Source: Tetmemena sp. SeJ-2015
Lineage: Eukaryota; Ciliophora; Spirotrichea; Sporadotrichida; Oxytrichidae
DNA: 64,000 nucleotides
Assembly (NCBI GenBank): GCA_027382625.1
Contig: JAJKFJ010021673.1
Span: 155,556-219,555, forward strand
Direction of reading: 5' to 3'
Positions 22,601 to 33,609 of this stretch are shown here, one piece after another (the first letter of the stretch is position 1; each line of letters starts with the position of its first letter). The notes below the pieces were generated by a model. That model did not search any database and was not told the DNA's origin. It was given only the letters and a program-made list of their open reading frames with translations. The position numbers and the translations under genes are program-made.

Positions 22601-25600
22601 CTTTCCCTAACAAGGAACAACTTTCAAACAAAAACCGAAGAAGGGTTTTTCTTTGGCGTCCTTTTCTACTTACGTGCAGAGTACCTTTAAAAAGATCTTG
22701 AAATTTCACACAGGAAAAGATTCAAAATGAGGAGAAAGACCCAAAGAAAGGGAAAAGGGAAAAAGTTATCAGCGACAATGGTTTTTAGGGGCTTTCCAAA
22801 AAGTATCCCCACTTCTCTAGTAAGTTTTTTGAGTTTTAAAATGTGTAGAGAAACCCCGGACTGGCATCTACTTTTTGAAGGAGAGGCAAAGGGTATTAGA
22901 GCACGGAAACAAAAAAAGCTCGAGGTGAGCCCAAACGGGCTATTTACTATAGAAACTTAGGGACGGGCGAGATGCACATAGATGCGGGAGCAGGTTCGAA
23001 GTGAGGAAGCTAGGTCCAAACTGGCCCCAAAAGAAGAGAGAAAGGAACTTCTTAAGAATCCCCTTTTTCCCAGATAAGCCAAAAAAAACTTAAGTCATTA
23101 AGTTAAGCTTAAATACTTTTCCCAAAAATTTCACTCTACCTTATCTCGCACATAATTTGTCTTCTCTTCTCTCCACTCTCTTACCAACTACTCACTATTA
23201 AATCCTCTGTATCGATAGCTTAATCATGCATCAAGTGATAGAGCAGCAGCTTCTTATAGTGTCCCTTAACTAAGTTCCAGTAAAACTCAATGCCGTTGAA
23301 CTCTGGCGAGTATGGAACATTAAAAACAGGAGTGATGTTCAACTCAGCGTATGCCTTCTTCGCTTCCTTTGTCTTGTGTACGCTGAGGTTGTCAACGAGT
23401 AGAACGATCTCACCGTCTGTGATCTTCTCTCTGAGCTTCTTAAGGAACGCAACATACTGCTCTCGCTTGATAAGAGCGAGGATGAAGGACATAAGCTTCT
23501 AAGCCTGAGTCTTCGCTGATTTCCTGCAAGTAACGCACTTGTAGTTACATTTACTTTCTACTCGTAAACTTCTATGTTATCGTGCTTCTTGTACCAACTC
23601 TTCTTCATGAAGGTGTTGTGTGTGAACACAGCTTCGTCAGCACATACAAAACTTCACGCTATCCCTCTCACACCTGAGCAGCTAGTCGTAAATATATTTC
23701 AGATTATTATAATAAAATGGCTTAGTGAAGTCTATAACGCGCTTCATCGATTCACAGTTTTGTACGTTATGCCATTTCAACGATAGATGTTTGCTACAGT
23801 CTACGGAGAGATCTTGAGATAAGGAAACTATCTATGAAGATCTTCGCGCGCTAACTCCAAATGAGTGCGCTTAGTGGCGAAGAGTTTAAGGATCAATCAA
23901 ATAATTGATGTGCACATCTAGAAACTTAGAAGTGCGATGAGGAACAGCTGCAACTCCTAACTTTCTCATCTGCAAAGCAACTTTCAAATGCGAGAGTATT
24001 GTGCGCGCTGGCACTCTCAACATTTTTGCGATGGAGTTGATGTTGAGAACTGGCTATTACTACTGATAAGGGTGACAAATCCATACCTTAGAGTCAAAAT
24101 GAAACTGAGATAGGATGGATCATGTAGTTATTTTTGAGTAATTTCGCGTTTGACTCGCATGATTATAAGTATTAATAAAGAAATTAATTATACACAACTT
24201 ATTTTCACTTTCTTATCATATTATGGGGTTTTGAATGTTGTCAACAATAAGCAGAAGGGAGGCCCTCTTTCTCAGCTTGAGAAAATTTCAACAAATTCCT
24301 TCTCACATAAGAGCGATAACGTCTTTCTCGATTCCTTGACTGGAGACTATTACAACTACAACTAAGAACAGCAAAGGTGGATTCCATAAGGGAACGTAGG
24401 CATGCACTACTCGAGAGCAGTGGAATCAATTGACAATCAGGAATAGGAGTATCTCAAAAAGAAGTAGGTTTACAAGGTGCATGAGTCCAAGTATTCTAGC
24501 CAGATCTATGTCTCCAAACTCTCTGAGAGCAAGTGCTGCGTTAAAAAGAACTATATTGGCCACTGGCTATTCGAAGACGTCGATCATTAGTTCTTGGTTG
24601 AGAACAGATTTTCATGGGACACTCATCCAGTAAACATCACTGATGTCAAGATCGTCAAGCAAAATTACTATGTTCTGGCCGAGTCTGAGAAAAGTCCTGT
24701 GATAATCGAGCACTTAAATTCGATAGGGGTGTAGTTCTATGTCAATAATTAATACCCAGAAACTGTGCAGATTCTATCAAACTTTATCAAGAAAAAGATT
24801 TCTGACATCTAGAGTCTCGGAAGAGTTTGTATATCTATTGAGGAGGCCAATTAAATTGCAAAGCTTGAGTAATTTCAAAGCGCTCCTTAACCATCAAACA
24901 ACCATCATAAACAGAAAGAGAAACTTCAAATAGTAGTTGACGAAAGCGATGGCTAAATTTAGCTGTCTCATTCGACTTCTTAAGCTCGGTGTATGACTGC
25001 TAAGTCTAGCAGTAGGCAGGCATAGTTTACAACAGAGTTTGCTTTCTCAGGAAACTCAACCTCAAAGCGAAAGAACTTTTTGGTGGTGAAGAATAATGCA
25101 GTCTCTCATGATGCACTAATTCCAACGACTCAGCAAGTTTTAAACCTGAAGGAGTTAAACAGAAGAGATAACATTCAATATGGAACCATTATTCTTGGCC
25201 CAGTGATTCCATCAAATCAGTCTCAAAGCTCACCAAGTATGAATAAAAAGCAATCGTCTCATCTCTCATCAGGCTCGGTAACTTATTAGGGACAGAAAAC
25301 TTAATCTCATAAGCAAAGTATAAGACCTTCCACTTCAGTCGCTACAAACAAGATCTCTCTACCTCTTGGCTTTTAGGGTTACTCTAGAACTCAGTCAAGG
25401 ACAAATATAAGTGGAATAAATACTCAGAGTAATATGCAATCTTCGAATTTGAATCTCAACCAGTTTACTTTTCAAGGAGATAACTAACTCAAAGGTAGTG
25501 GCGGTGGAGATGGTACAACTCAGGAGAAGTAGGAGAAAAGAGGAATAAGCTTTAACTGGGCTTTAAACTAGCCGCAAAATATTTCTTCTTTAATTATAAA

Positions 25601-26307
25601 TAAGGGAGCTAGAACTTTATTCTCTCAGTTTTAGACTCAAGGGATGAGAAGCACTGGGAACATTTTCTAAGAGAGCTAGAGATTTGCTTTTGACTGGAAT
25701 GCAGAAAGTTCAGAGCACAAACCCTCTAACTGGGAAATTGATGGTAGCTTTTATTTCATTAAACTTCTTTTAGCTGCTTACAGGTAGACTTTGAGAACTG
25801 ATCTATAGAGTGTTTGGAAGAACAAGAAAGAAATCAGAGAGACTCTCCATCCCACTCTAGAAAAAGATCACATGCCGAAGCAGCCAAATAATCCTCTCAA
25901 GATGATTATAGCGTCGCAAAGTTCATCATAATTAATGCGAGACAGTATCATGATAAAGACAACATAGCAACCCTTTAACAGAATGAAGGAATTCAAATAG
26001 ATGCCACCAAGCAATTTTGAAGTCGTAAGTATCTCTTCCGTGTTTTTAAGTTTCTATTTAGCCCATTATCCGTAACTCCTCTCCTTACATCACTGAGGAT
26101 CAAGTTAGACTTCAAGAAGAACATGCCAATAAGCAGAAGTGGACAATTCCTGGAAGGGAGTTTGCTGCATTTTTCGATAAAGCCACTCTCAATAATATGA
26201 AGTACATCTAAAACTATGTGACAAGGGACCCTTCTCAATCTCCTTTTCTCCACAAATTTAGAGAAGAAAACAAACGTAAGTGGATTAAAGGAGCTCTTAA
26301 ATTCTGA
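19607..26307 (+). CDS. Large GATase-like/unknown protein gene, split by a TBE transposon
   Basis: Start ATG 19607-19609 (MRLLLVNCFSHTNNQIFNSF). GT-AG introns follow: near 19689-19731 (joins KAVKE to ILHKEKFLSLEEH), near 19857-19901 (GTAATA-TTTTAG), and a 43-nt one near 19972-20014. The N-terminal domain has DMVFIIGDCSTMPW and AGKSMFCSGLGYSLQIFYCA, resembling class-I glutamine-amidotransferase-like folds in which a Cys sits in such a turn; this is tentative. The exon is cut at AAT by the TBE (20122-24233); after precise excision LAEFN continues as VVNNKQKGGPLSQLEK. From 24234 a single frame runs to about 26030: KNYIGHWLFEDVDHQFLVEN, then a long S/Q/N-rich region, NWEIDGSFYFIKLLLAAYRQ, one more intron (GTAAGT-TATTTAG) and the end at TGA 26305-26307. 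Confidence 0.75.
20122..20205. repeat. TBE left terminal inverted repeat
   Basis: 84 bp starting with two C4A4-type units, then ATAATATGATAAG and onward to TAATCATG; repeated inverted at 24158-24233. Confidence 0.95.
20230..23100. other. TBE interior with broken or unreadable ORFs
   Basis: Should hold the 22-kDa and 57-kDa ORFs known from TBE1, but only short open pieces remain (for example 20759-21133 plus, 22139-22381 minus). Base runs such as CCCCC, AAAAAA, TTTTTTT and GGGG are far more frequent than anywhere else in the window, which breaks all frames. Either the copy is decayed or this stretch is of poor sequence quality. Confidence 0.6.
23110..24123 (-). pseudogene. TBE transposase (DDE_3/Tc1-mariner-like), frameshifted
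   Basis: The three acidic residues are visible in separate frames: VCADEAVFTHNTF (first D, about 23630), IVLLVDNLSVHKTKEAKKA (second D, about 23400) and FNVPYSPEFNGIEFYWNLVK (E, about 23290), giving a DD34E-type spacing. Upstream, a DNA-binding-like region reads SIAKMLRVPARTILSHLK and DLHRQFPYLKISPQTVANIY. One-base shifts near 23870 and 23530 and in-frame TGA codons near 23785 and 23750 prevent a single product. It is oriented inward from the right end, as in TBE1. Catalytic motif spacing is preserved, so decay (or sequencing error) looks recent. Confidence 0.85.
24158..24233. repeat. TBE right terminal inverted repeat
   Basis: 76 bp, inverted copy of 20122-20205 but with a single CAAAACCCC unit at the tip: 8 bp of telomeric repeat missing. 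Confidence 0.95.
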
Positions 26308-26395
26308 TTTCTATCTTTCAACTTATCCTATATGCTGTCTAATTGATTAAAAAAACTTGAATACAAAGTTAACTTATCTTTCTCTAATTCTCTAT

Positions 26396-27954
26396 TCATT
26401 CGATGATCTCTTCCTCATCCTCATTTTCTTCGTCGCCTACTTCCTTGAGAAGAAGTTCTAATTGCTGCTCATCCCAAGAGAGCTTCTTGACCTCACCTTC
26501 TTTCTTTTCTTCTTCCTCTTTTTGGTCATCCTCTTAGTCTATTAAGTCATCAATATCGATATCATCCTCGTCTATACTGTCCAGACCCTGGAGAGGGAAT
26601 CTCAAAATGGCAGCTACTCCTGAGAGATTGTTCAGCCCTATAGTAATCTTATACAATTTAAGGTCTTACTTTCACCAGAGGGATTCATGGAGCTGAATAT
26701 CAAGTTCTTAATTCCAAACTTCTCAGCATCTAAAAGGATAAAATGTTAAATGCACTAGATAACTAACCTTCTACCATTTGCACATACTACCTACGAGTGG
26801 CTACATTCTTAGCTCTAAAGAGCTTATCTGAGATCAACAAAGTTTCAACTGCCTGCTCCTTGAGAGCATAGTCCACAGATTTGTAACCATAGCAACACTA
26901 ATCAGGATTGATAGAGAGAATTTCGAAGAACTTGTCCAAGGTAATCGTCTCTGAGAATACACTCAAGTCAAACAATTAAAAAGACAATCATTAGCATTTA
27001 TAAGAGTCATTGATCTTGTCTTGGACAGTTCTGCTGCTTATAACTTCTTAAAGGGAGTGCTTGAATCCACTTGAAGTATGGCAGAGAATGATTTTGTCTT
27101 GCACTTGTCTCAGGAAGGCATTTGAAGTGGGCTTTGATGCCTCCTGTTTGTAATATTCAAAGAAGCCTTCTCTAACGAAGCCAGGCGAGCCAATGACTAC
27201 AGACTTCAGCTGCTTAGTACCTTGAACGAAGTGCTAGATGAAAGCTTGAAGAACCTACTCGAAGAATTTGTTCTTCTGCTTGTCATGCTGATTTGTAATG
27301 GCCTTCTTTTTCGAAATTCTCTTCTCTACCTTTGCCTTAAGCTTTGAAGTGTTTCTAGCTACCAAGAAATGAAGAGATAATAAACTATGTTAAGAACAGG
27401 TGAGCGATGCCTTCCTCCATTACGATAACACAGACATGCCCTTGATTTTGCAGTTCAACTGCGTCTTGAAGCTTTTTGTGGTGAATGATGTCGAAATTTT
27501 GCTTAATGAGGGTGAGAGTCTTTGGGGCTTGTATTTCAATGGACTGATACTGACCTAACTTCAGGTACTTATTTTCCGATGCATTGACTCCAGTGATTCT
27601 TATCACATCAGATTCAGGATCGAAATCAAAAGACTTAAGCTATCATAAGAAAGTGATAAGGTATTACCTCAACTCTAAGAAGGCAATCGAACTTCTTTTT
27701 AATGTTCTGCACTAATCCTGAGTAAGACTCCTTCTGAATCTTTCTGTGCCAATAATTAGCGAAGAGAGAAAAGTTTTTTACCTGTAGGCAGAACCTTTTA
27801 CTAGATCGCCGATGTTCAAAAGGTTATAAAGGTTCCACGCGTCGTCTGTGTCTATTTCCAAGGCTAGTCTGACCTAAACCGTATTCAATTTTCTAAATTC
27901 ACTTACAATCATGGTCTTGATTTTCCAGTTTATGCTTTTGCTGATTATTTTCAT
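26396..27954 (-). CDS. PELO: Pelota/Dom34, ribosome rescue factor
   Basis: eRF1-like factor that, with Hbs1, dissociates stalled ribosomes in no-go and nonstop decay. Start ATG complementary to 27952-27954 (MKIISKSINWKIKTMI); a 33-nt intron (GTAAGT-GTTTAG) follows. Then VRLALEIDTDDAWNLYNLLN and IGDLVKGSAYRKIQKES; an ITGVNASENKYLKLGQYQS block with IEIQAPKTLTLIKQNFD; GHVCVIVMEEGIAHLFL at the end of domain 1. Domain 2 begins with the basic stretch after a frame break near 27385 and contains IVGSPGFVREGFFEYY; the C-terminal domain ends with a VAAILRFPLQGLDSIDEDD type segment and a long D/E-rich tail to TGA 26396-26398. No GGQ is seen, as expected for Pelota and unlike eRF1. Convergent with the TBE-split gene, 89 bp apart. 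Confidence 0.92.
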
Positions 27955-28559
27955 TTTTGCTTGTTCTGCGAAAAATATACTATAGTTGGAATTTTAATTA
28001 AAATCGGTGATTGGTTAAAATAATAAATGGAGAGTTGCAACTTCGTGGCAGTTAAAATCGTAGATTCAGCCCCGGATCTGCAGCTTTTTCGATAGATTAT
28101 TAAAAAATAATATGAGTTTCATCTATAATCATCTCCACAGCACCTCTCAACAGCGAGATATGATGTGCGCATTCTTCTTCTTCCTCTTCATCATTTCCAT
28201 TAAAACTTGTGTCGCTTACAACTCTTGACTGAGCGCTCCCACACAAAAGTTGCAAGGATGAAAAGTTCTTAGAATTTTATGCTGAATCGAATGATGTAAT
28301 AATTATTCAAATTTGACACACTTCAACAGTCACTCATTTATTCCATTTTAATTTAATATCTAATTTAATTCTCTTTTTTATTTAATTCTATGCTATAATT
28401 ATAGGTGATAATTGCTTCCTGAGAATTTATAATTACTTCACTCCACACACACAAACACAACATTAGAATTTAATCTTCAATGTCATTCATAAAATCAACT
28501 GTAAATAATTTAAAAGGTTATAAATAGATTTGTAGTGAGTGATCTATGTTTATAGTATT
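27955..28559. other. Intergenic region
   Basis: AT-rich, with a short CA tract near 28445. No ORF or RNA gene supported. Confidence 0.4.
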
Positions 28560-30417
28560 TCAAAAGTAGGCATAGTGATCTTCTATTCTCTCAATGAAAT
28601 CCTCTAGTCCTTCTATATATTCCATGCCTCCTGGGCAGTTAATGCAAATCTCACTTATCATAAATAGCACAGCATCGCTCCCCACTCCCTCTATATACTC
28701 AGCTATATCTTCATCTGTCAGATTAGCGTCAAAACTTGACTCAAACTTGTGCTGGATCAATTCCAAGTTAGAAAGCACATAGAATACATAAGGACCCAAG
28801 TATGGTTTTATCTTTAGGCGAGGCTCAACCTAAGCCATAAGAAAGGGATCTTTGCGAGTTAGTAAGTACCCTATTAGACTTTGTCGGTCCTAGTAGGAAT
28901 GATAGTTGAAAAGGACATGAGTTCGTGGATGTATTGCAAAATAATTTATGTACGAACACCATAAGAAATATTTCAAGAAATATAATAAGTTTTCTATAAA
29001 AAAAAAACTTATTTGAATTAATTTAAAATCCATGATAGTAAGAAATACTCAATCAGGGTTGGATTTTGAGAATCAAGAACTTCATCAAAGAGATATTTTA
29101 AGTGCTCTGCTCGCCAAAGAGAGTGCAACTGCTCGTATAGGTATTGGAAAAGCTCAAAGTACTCGTTTATAATTGAATAGGAGAGTGGAAACAGCTAGTT
29201 CCTGAGAGAGCAGACATCTGATTCATCATAAGAGCCTGGCTTTACACAAGAGTAATGAAAGTTGATGTCAGTTTTTTTAACATGCGGAGAAATAAATGTA
29301 GTTCAATTCAACACAAGAGCGAGAGCCACAAATTATTGCATTAATTTATCTATTAACTTGCTTGATTGAGCTGTTCTTATCTCACAGTCTGGGAAATCAT
29401 GTCGACAGGAGATTTATAAGTAATTCTAAGATCGTGCTTCCCATTATAGAATTTACCAGAAAATCTCTCAATCTCCTTAATTTGATGTTTGAAGAAAAGA
29501 TCTTCAAGTAAATACTTCAAGCATTTAATTTTTTCTTGATCAACTCTAATATATTCATAGATTTGAGTTGTGAGTTCTCTGTGCTTGGATTTCTAGGAAT
29601 CAAGGTCAATTCGAATCACGATTTAGTCCAAAAGCCTTTCAATTATGTCGTGCAATCCGATTGCTCTTGCTCTCAATAAGTAATTATCTCATGTTTCCCA
29701 TTAAATCCTCTCTATTTCTTTGAGGCTATGGGAGACATTAATATCCTAAAAAATCTGTAGCAATAAGTCCATGCGAGATTGAAGTCTTCGAAATTTTTGT
29801 TCATTATTGCTAACTGTAAATTAAAACCTTTTCCTTTGTTATTGAAGCTCCCATCCATATTTTCTATTTCGTGCTTACCTGGATTTAGATCAAAATTAAT
29901 TACTTAAACCTCTCTCTGCTTTTGAGTGAAGAAAGCCCAATTTAAAGGATTCCAGAGCTTGGTATTGAACTACTTATCTATAGACTTTATATAAGCATTA
30001 GGATTATTAGCAGAAATTTCCAGCTGCACAGTTATTTTTACATACTCGTCATAGCCTCTTACATGCGCAACATCAACCATCAAGAAATTTTGAAGAATAT
30101 GCTGAGCAATAGCTATCTAGTCCTCTTTCACACAAAGCATAAGATCAGTTTACTTTGCAGTTTGTAGGTTGATTATTCTATCGCACAAAAAAAGATATAA
30201 TGAATCTCTTCCTCTTCTCGTCAGTCACTTCTCTCATTTTCCTCTTCTTAGGGAGAATAATCTCCTTTGAAGGGTCTCTTCTAGGAAGAGGTCTTTATTG
30301 AGCATCATTTCTTTGAGCAAGACTTTTTAAGTCCTTTAATTTTAAATTGTATGAGATTATACGTTCATCCTTTCCGAGGCTTGAATAAGCGTATATGACA
30401 AGTTCCTTTGATATCAT
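28560..30417 (-). CDS. Unassigned, possibly ankyrin-like protein
   Basis: Proposed start ATG complementary to 30415-30417 (MISKELVIYAYSSLGKDERI), then a basic stretch REVTDEKRKR. Middle part reads DLMLCVKEDQIAIAQHILQN, AHVRGYDEYVKITVQLEIS and KLWNPLNWAFFTQKQREVQV, which resembles degenerate ankyrin repeats (the WNPLNWA pattern). A clear intron (GTAAGC-TTACAG, about 29818-29881) follows. Further on: IGLHDIIERLLDQIVIRIDL, LKYLLEDLFFKHQIKEIERF, INFHYSCVKPGSYDESDV, YFELFQYLYEQLHSLWRAEH, and the last exon YLGPYVFYVLSNLELIQHKF to HYAYF and TGA 28560-28562. Additional exons upstream (30440-30780, Q/S/N-rich) may belong to it. Family call is weak. Confidence 0.6.
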
Positions 30418-30439
30418 TTTGAGCTTTATAGTTTGAGTT

Positions 30440-30990
30440 CTAATTCTAGCCTGCTAAATTGCTGAAAGGGTGTTGATAGTCATTATTTGCAGGCTCATCG
30501 TCTGCAGCTATTCTAACTCCTTTCTTCTTTTTCTTTGTAAGTTGCAGGTTCTCTCCTTCCGTTTTATGCTGCTTGCTAATTCATTTGCTAGTTTCATTGC
30601 TAATCTGAACCACTACACGAATTGGGATTATAATAATGGAATTTACTTGTTGGGGTTTTGGGAAGAGGAGTTCATTATTTTAGGGATAATTATCAAAAGA
30701 CTTTTAGTTGGACTTTGGGCTTATCATTTGATTTTGACTTGGAGGGATCATCATGGTCAGAGCCCATGACCTTTTTAAAGAGTTTCTTGAACATTATTTA
30801 TAAATTGATTACCCTAATTTAGAATTCTATAATCCCTATCACTAATCTAAATATGAATCAGTTTTTGTGACAAAGAATTCAACACAACTGAAAATAGAAT
30901 TTTATTGCATAAGCTAGTGGATTGAGCAAAAAATGATGATAAAGTAAAATTAAAGCTCTTCCAAGTTATAGGCATCATCAACTAGAAACA
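30440..30990 (-). CDS. Coding fragments, Q/S/N-rich
   Basis: Two stretches open under the ciliate code with biased composition: PSQNQMISPKSNQKSFDNYP (about 30750-30690) and QNGRREPATYKEKEERSQNS (about 30570-30500), then IAADDEPANNDYQHPF. Joins are not resolved; may be the N-terminal part of the adjacent 28560-30417 gene. Confidence 0.35.
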
Positions 30991-31340
30991 AATAAGTAAA
31001 TTTCTATTATATCTTGCTCTCAGATAGGAGAATTATCTCATTTATAAATTTATTGGCGTTTGAGGCATCCATAATAGGATTTAGTACACACTTTCAAGGA
31101 TAAGAAATCTTTGGATTCCCTGATCCCACTCGCACTCTATCATATTTCGAAATGCAAAGAACACATGCCACCCTGATAAAAATCTGAAGAATAAATCTAA
31201 GAGACTCTATAAATTTCTGGATTAAGATCTAGACAATGGGTAAGATGAAGAGGCATATTTTCAAAGAAGAATTTCAAGTATTACTGCTTTTGCAAAGACT
31301 TTAATCTTCAATTGATGATTCTTGAAGTCATTTCTACGAA
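30930..31340 (-). CDS. Coding fragment, ankyrin-like
   Basis: LNPIMDASNANKFINEIILL and FTYLFLVDDAYNLEEL at 31080-30955, preceded by a segment with HLTHCLDLNPEIYRVSQIY near 31230. Similar in flavour to the neighbouring gene. Ends and introns not resolved. Confidence 0.35.
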
Positions 31341-31978
31341 TCTCTTTACTACGGGATAATAATTTATTGTATCTTCTTAGGTTGGTTTGGATTATCTTTC
31401 TTCTTCTTTCTTTCTCTCTCCTTATCTGAAAATTTACAATTTAGAGCAAGACTTTGGCCTTATAGTTGATATTATGAAATTTCATGTTAAGAGGCTTGCA
31501 GCGCGGCTTAAGAGTAAATTTAAGAGAGAGGGAGTTGATCATTTTGAGCTATTCACTCATCATTTATTTATATATTCATTATTTTAAAAGAGGTAACTTT
31601 CTCAGCCAAAGTGGGGTTGAACTTTGTAGGCGTACCTGGTTGAGAATTCCTGCCAAAGGGAGAATCTTATCCCCCAGGTGACTTCTTCCTTTTCTTTTCC
31701 AGCTTTTCAAAAGAACTTAAATACTCTATATATCTTGACTTTGGGTCTGATCCAAACTTAACAGTACCATGGTTTGCGGGCAAGTGACTGCCTGACTTGG
31801 AGCTTCATCAAATAATTAAGTGAACTAATTAATTTTACTCGAAAAGGAAATAAATTTAAAGTACTCTTAAATCTTAAGTAGCTATTCCTAAACTTCTTAT
31901 TCTTCAAGCAGCTAATTTCTTCATCATCTATTGCTAATAAATTCTCTAAAGTAATGATGTTGGATAGTTTTAAACTTA
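31341..31978. other. Region without a supported gene
   Basis: Open frames on both strands (31387-31587 plus, 31758-31982 minus) lack the coding bias of neighbours. A short hairpin CAAAG/CTTTG around 31600 was checked as a tRNA arm and not accepted. Confidence 0.35.
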
Positions 31979-33609
31979 TCAATAAGTGAACTTCTCAAAT
32001 GTTATTTCTCCTTCTAAGTTTTCCTCCAATTGTTTGATGATCTCTCGAGTAGCTTCAGTTGTCAAAGGCTTCCCAAAGCTTAGCACCTCTTGAATTTCTT
32101 CAGTGCTGATTAACCCACTCCCATCCTTGTCAAACATCTTGAAGGCTGCTGCCAGTTTCTCAGTTGTCAAAAGCTGCTTCTCATTCATAGTAGCAATCAC
32201 AAATTCAGAGTAGTCAAATAACAAGACTTAATCAATATACTACTAAGTCGATGAAGTTATTCTTGTTCATGTCAACACAGTCAAAAATTTTGTCCACGTC
32301 CTCGTTGTTCAAATTCTTGCCAAAGAAGCGTTCATAGCCAGCCATAATCTCACTCTTAGAGAGTTTCCCATCCCCGTCTTTATCTATTGCTTTGAATATC
32401 TTAGAGAGTGGTTCTTTCTCTGATTTGCTTAGCAGTTGAGTTACAATGTAAGTGTAAGTTGCCTGCTTTAGCTTTTGATCTGCTCTGAAAGTTTTCAAGT
32501 TGGCCAAAGCCCCTTGAGCCAAGGTCTGATCTATGATGTCTGGATTCAGATCTAGGTTAACTACAATCCAATCGTGTTGGAGAGCTTACTAAGCTGTCAT
32601 TCTTTTCTCAGGGTCATACTGTAAAAGCTTAGTGATGAAGTCTTTGGCCAGTTCTGAGACGTGAGTGAAGAGTGGTTCATGGAAAGTAAACTTGCCAATT
32701 TTGACCTTCTTCATGATCTCTTGATCTGAGATACCGTTGAAGGGGGGAATTCCACATAGCAGGATGTATGCTAGACCCCACATGACCACAAATCGCACAT
32801 GTGGTTGTATCGCTTGTTGAGCACTTCAGGAGCTATGTAGTAGGGAGTTCCCACTTTCTAATCCAGGTAACGCTAAGGTCTGCCTTCTTTCTCTTGCTTT
32901 AATTTGATGGCAGTGCCAAAGTCTATTATCTTAATTTGGTCATAGTCTTTGTTCGCCTCAAGAAGTATATTTTCTGGCTTTAAATCAATGAAGCAACTTA
33001 ATGATTAAATCCCTGTGAACTATGTTCTTTTAGTGACAGTAGTTGACCACCATCAGTATGGTGTGCATGAGCAGAGCTGCATCTTTCTCAGTCAATTTCC
33101 TTCGTTGGGAAAGCTCATCAAAGAGCTCTCCTCCTTTGCAAATTTCTGTGACCAGATAGTAGCGCTTCTCATCTTGGAAGAATTCGTACATCTTTATAAT
33201 GTTCGGATGGTCCTAAAATGCAAGCCATTTAAACAACACCAACACCGTTTATTTCAGATGCTTGATAGAGTGTTAAATTTTATAAACCTTGAAAGTAAGT
33301 ATCTACTTACAAGTTCTCTTAGGATGCTGATTTCATGTCTTAGCATTTTCTCTTCTTCCAGATCCATTTGTGATTTTTTGAGGACTTTGACTGCCCTTTG
33401 TGCTCCTGTTTCTCTGTGAACACACATCCTCCCCTTCTCCAAAAGGCGCCTAAATATTCTTAAGTAAAAAGCTTAAATTTCTAAGAACATCATAGTGGAC
33501 CTCTTTATAGGATGGTGCTTAAGTACTTACCAGAGCCAAGTTGCTTGCCAATCCTGTAGCACTCTTTAAAGCTAATCTGATTCTCTGTGATGAAATTTGC
33601 CGTGTGCAT
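31979..33609 (-). CDS. Calcium-dependent protein kinase (CDPK)
   Basis: Ser/Thr kinase fused to a calmodulin-like domain, activated by Ca2+. Start ATG complementary to 33607-33609 (MHTANFITENQISFKECYRI). Kinase: GKQLGSG loop with intron, GAQRAVKVLKKSQ (catalytic Lys), HPNIIKMYEFFQDEKRYYLV, KGGELFDEL, IVHRDLKPENILLEANKDY (restored by removing an IES), IKIIDFGTAIKL (DFG), KVGTPYYIAPEVL, YNHMCDLWSCG, LLCGIPPFNG. Then an autoinhibitory junction and EF-hands: DKDGDGKLSKSE (canonical), DMNKNNFIDLVVY (partly), DKDGSGLISTEE (canonical) and ENLEGEITFEKF (degenerate). Ends at TGA 31979-31981. Single-base shifts near 32780 and around the Gly loop (about 33440) are needed; the first drops one C after SCGV. 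Confidence 0.92.
32987..33011. other. 25-bp IES inside the catalytic loop of the CDPK, pointer GATTTAA
   Basis: Plus-strand TTAAATC at 32980-32986 and 33005-33011 (7-bp pointer). Removal turns HRDLII... into HRDLKPENILLE. The 25-bp unit contains an in-frame TGA in the unspliced frame and no GT-AG borders. Confidence 0.93.

Larger units (their letters stand above)
20122..24233. mobile_element. Complete TBE (telomere-bearing element) transposon, TBE1-like
   Basis: 4112 bp. Left end 20122 begins CAAAACCCCAAAACCCC, the 17-nt telomere-like end; the right end (…GGGGTTTTG at 24225-24233) has one repeat unit fewer. Terminal inverted repeats: 20122-20205 (84 bp) and 24158-24233 (76 bp), otherwise identical. 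Target duplication AAT at 20119-20121 and 24234-24236, fitting the ANT rule known for TBEs. Length matches the 4.1 kb known for TBE1 of Oxytricha. These elements are removed from the somatic genome and their transposases are linked to DNA elimination in Oxytricha (established knowledge). The interior carries a damaged transposase on the right and no clearly readable second or third ORF on the left. Confidence 0.96.

Noticed and set aside
26396..27954. Reading this gene as release factor eRF1
   Set aside because: N-terminal and VMEEGIAHL motifs match Pelota/Dom34, and no GGQ is present.
31570..31690. Possible tRNA or structured RNA
   Set aside because: A 5-bp hairpin and a GGTTGA-type loop exist, but there is no acceptor stem, anticodon arm or 7-base T-loop in the right places on either strand.
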